From positions 1 to 7,447 of the forward strand of contig CATPAT010000034.1 in assembly GCA_955652155.1 (NCBI GenBank): a stretch of 7,447 nt of DNA, read 5' to 3'. Below are positions 6,061 through 7,447 of the stretch, in pieces. Source of the stretch: an uncultured Chthoniobacterales bacterium. GTDB taxonomy: Bacteria > Verrucomicrobiota > Verrucomicrobiia > Chthoniobacterales > UBA10450. Both the position numbers and the translations under genes were made by a program. The stretch's first letter is position 1; each line of letters begins with the position of its first letter. Under the pieces are notes generated by a model. The model was given only the letters and a program-made list of their open reading frames with translations. It did not search any database and was not told where the DNA came from.

Positions 6061-6095
6061 AGCTCCTAGCTCCCAGCTCCAACCTCGTAGCTCCG
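6061..6095. repeat. Five heptamer repeats (AGCTCCN)
   Basis: AGCTCCT, AGCTCCC, AGCTCCA, ACCTCGT and AGCTCCG follow each other without gaps. This sits in the 156-bp spacer between the GH25 and korA genes. It appears to be a low-complexity interspersed repeat of the same style as the other spacers. Confidence 0.7.
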
Positions 6096-6105
6096 CTTCG
6101 GAGTT
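6089..6105. terminator. Small hairpin after the GH25 gene, possible terminator
   Basis: AGCTCCG, loop CTT, CGGAGTT forms a seven-pair stem including one G-T pair. It lies 85 bases after the lysozyme stop. The T-run behind it is short (TTT then GCTC), so it is at best a weak intrinsic terminator for the upstream gene. Confidence 0.3.
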
Positions 6106-6160
6106 TGCTCTGGAAAAAACGTGAAAGGTGCCTGACATTCTTCGGCTATAGAATTCACTC

Positions 6161-7447
6161 ATGGGCGATCCTGTAAATCCTGATGTGACTGCGGTGCAAA
6201 AGCCGGAAGCAAAGGCCCGTCCGGCCTCGGGCTCTGATACCGGCAGCCCGCCTTCGGTCCCATCAACCGCCACTCCGACTTCGGACCGCGCCGATCTTCG
6301 TCCGGAAAATATCAACGACGCAGTCATTCGCCTTGCCGGAAATTCGCAGGACGGAATTCAAACCGCCGGCGCGTTTCTCGCGCGATTGGCCGGGCGCAGC
6401 GACCACGACGTCATGACTTATATGACGATCCCTTCCACCATCTCGGGGGGACCGTCGATTTTTCAAGTCCGCATGGGCACGGGCGAAGTGCTTTCGGCCG
6501 GTGACGAAGCCGATTTTCTGGTCGCGTTTTATCAACACAGTTATCAGGACCACATCGACTTTCTCAAAGAAGGCGGCGTGTTGCTTTACGATTCGGACAA
6601 CGTTGAGCCAAACCTCGACGATAAACGTTTCATGTATGTCGGCGTTCCGATCACGGGGCTGACGGTTGAAGCGCTCGGTGGGACGGCCAAGGATAGAGGA
6701 AAAAATATTTTCGTTCTCGGTCTGATCGCGAAAATTTTTAGCCTCGACGTGGAGAAGCTGGCGACGTTGATCAAAGAAAAGTTTGCCGGAAAAGATGAGA
6801 GCATCGTCAACACGGCCATCATGGCCTTTACGGCCGGCTACGCTTTTCCGGTCGGCAACGTACTGAAGAAGCATTATCAATTTGAGCACATCCCGAAACC
6901 CGGTGGGCGCGCGCAGATCACGATGGATGGCAACCAGGCGATCGCTTACGGATTGATCGCCGGCGGTGTTCGCTACGGCGCTGGTTACCCGATCACGCCG
7001 TGGTCGTCGATCATGGAAATGTTGCGGCGCGAGCTGCCGAAATACGGCGGAATTTTTGTCCAGGCCGAGGACGAACTCGGTGCGGTGTCCCTGGCGCTGG
7101 GCTTTTCCTTTTCCGGGTATCTCGCCGTCACCGGCAGCGCTGGCCCCGGAATTTCTCTCAAGAGCGAAGCGATCGGTTGGGCGTCGATGGCCGAGATGCC
7201 GCTCATTATTTGCAACATTCAACGCGGCGGCCCCAGTACCGGTCTGCCGACCAACGTGGAGCAAAGCGATCTGCATCAGGCGATTTTCGGCAGTCACGGC
7301 GACAGTCCGCGCGTCGTGCTCGCTGCGGCGACGGTGGAAGATTGTTTCTACATCGCGATTGAAGCTGGCCGGATCGCGCGCAAATACAGCACGCCGGTTT
7401 TCATCTTGAGCGACACGTCGCTCGCCACACGCATCGAAGCATTTGAC
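6161..7447 (+). CDS. korA: 2-oxoacid:ferredoxin oxidoreductase, fused gamma-alpha subunit (KorA-type), 5' part
   Basis: The first 429 codons of a gene that runs off the right edge are present; the family is usually about 600 residues. The enzyme oxidatively decarboxylates a 2-oxoacid, probably 2-oxoglutarate, to its acyl-CoA and reduces ferredoxin, working with a TPP-binding KorB subunit expected just downstream. Residues 1-50 are an extra Pro/Ser/Thr-rich tail. The gamma domain covers about 55-240, with RLAGNSQDGIQTAG (57-70) at the usual glycine-rich loop and TIPSTISGGPS after it. The alpha domain starts near 255 with MDGNQAIAYG, then YPITP (276-280), QAEDELGA, GSAGPGISLKSEA and QRGGPSTGLPT (354-364), all typical of POR/KOR alpha subunits. 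No Shine-Dalgarno is visible. TATAGAAT at 6147-6154 could be a -10 box giving an almost leaderless transcript, but no good -35 is seen. Which 2-oxoacid is used cannot be settled from this part. Confidence 0.92.
   Translation, partial: MGDPVNPDVTAVQKPEAKARPASGSDTGSPPSVPSTATPTSDRADLRPENINDAVIRLAGNSQDGIQTAGAFLARLAGRSDHDVMTYMTIPSTISGGPSIFQVRMGTGEVLSAGDEADFLVAFYQHSYQDHIDFLKEGGVLLYDSDNVEPNLDDKRFMYVGVPITGLTVEALGGTAKDRGKNIFVLGLIAKIFSLDVEKLATLIKEKFAGKDESIVNTAIMAFTAGYAFPVGNVLKKHYQFEHIPKPGGRAQITMDGNQAIAYGLIAGGVRYGAGYPITPWSSIMEMLRRELPKYGGIFVQAEDELGAVSLALGFSFSGYLAVTGSAGPGISLKSEAIGWASMAEMPLIICNIQRGGPSTGLPTNVEQSDLHQAIFGSHGDSPRVVLAAATVEDCFYIAIEAGRIARKYSTPVFILSDTSLATRIEAFD

Noticed and set aside
6263..7297. 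Long open frame of 344 codons on the minus strand, antisense to korA
   Set aside because: It mirrors a well-conserved enzyme gene in high-GC DNA, has no recognisable motif, and its composition (many Arg, Asp, Val) is typical of an antisense shadow.
1..7447. CRISPR arrays, insertion sequences, rRNA genes, transposase or integrase genes
   Set aside because: No regularly spaced identical repeats, no terminal repeats with a transposase, and no recombinase motifs were found on either strand.

Overview
The window looks like chromosomal DNA of a Verrucomicrobiota-type bacterium, probably a soil or freshwater lineage close to Chthoniobacterales. This is an inference from the mix of genes (DUF2891 protein, M3 peptidyl-dipeptidase, secreted GH25 lysozyme, fused gamma-alpha 2-oxoacid:ferredoxin oxidoreductase) and from intergenic repeats of a style I associate with that phylum. 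The GC content is moderately high, start sites mostly lack Shine-Dalgarno sequences, and intergenic spacers carry low-complexity interspersed repeats.

Positions 1-1356 are an integron gene-cassette array read on the minus strand. Three attC-like recombination sites (38-140, 618-741, 1234-1356) each have an RYYYAAC / GTTRRRY core pair bounding an imperfect palindrome. They enclose two complete cassettes. Cassette 2 encodes a small exported protein of unknown function (690-1235) and cassette 1 a small multi-span membrane protein (135-614). A further cassette begins at the left edge. Neither an integron integrase nor an attI is visible, so within this window the array is of the integrase-less (CALIN) type. 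The genes fit tightly into the recombination sites: the cassette 2 start codon overlaps the core site, the cassette 1 stop codon lies inside the inverse core, and the cassette 2 protein tail is translated from attC sequence.

Immediately beyond the array (1378-1410, minus strand) lies what appears to be the 5' part of a tRNA-Leu gene, broken in the anticodon loop next to the first attC. Next is a DUF2891 protein (1495-2634, minus) with a signal peptide. It is divergent from a secreted or periplasmic M3-family zinc peptidyl-dipeptidase of Dcp type (2729-4915, plus).

The 4916-5224 spacer holds two repeat elements: an inverted-repeat element that begins inside the 3' end of dcp, and a tandem element just before the next gene. 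The next gene is a signal-peptide-bearing GH25 muramidase-like protein (5225-6004, plus) in which two of the four usual active-site acids appear substituted. After another short heptamer repeat and a small hairpin, a 2-oxoacid:ferredoxin oxidoreductase alpha subunit (KorA-type gamma-alpha fusion) starts at 6161 and runs off the right edge.

The chromosomal genes do not form an obvious single pathway. Exported peptide and wall hydrolysis (dcp, GH25, perhaps DUF2891) sits beside a central-carbon ferredoxin enzyme. The most unusual part of the window is the cassette array and its junction with the broken tRNA gene.
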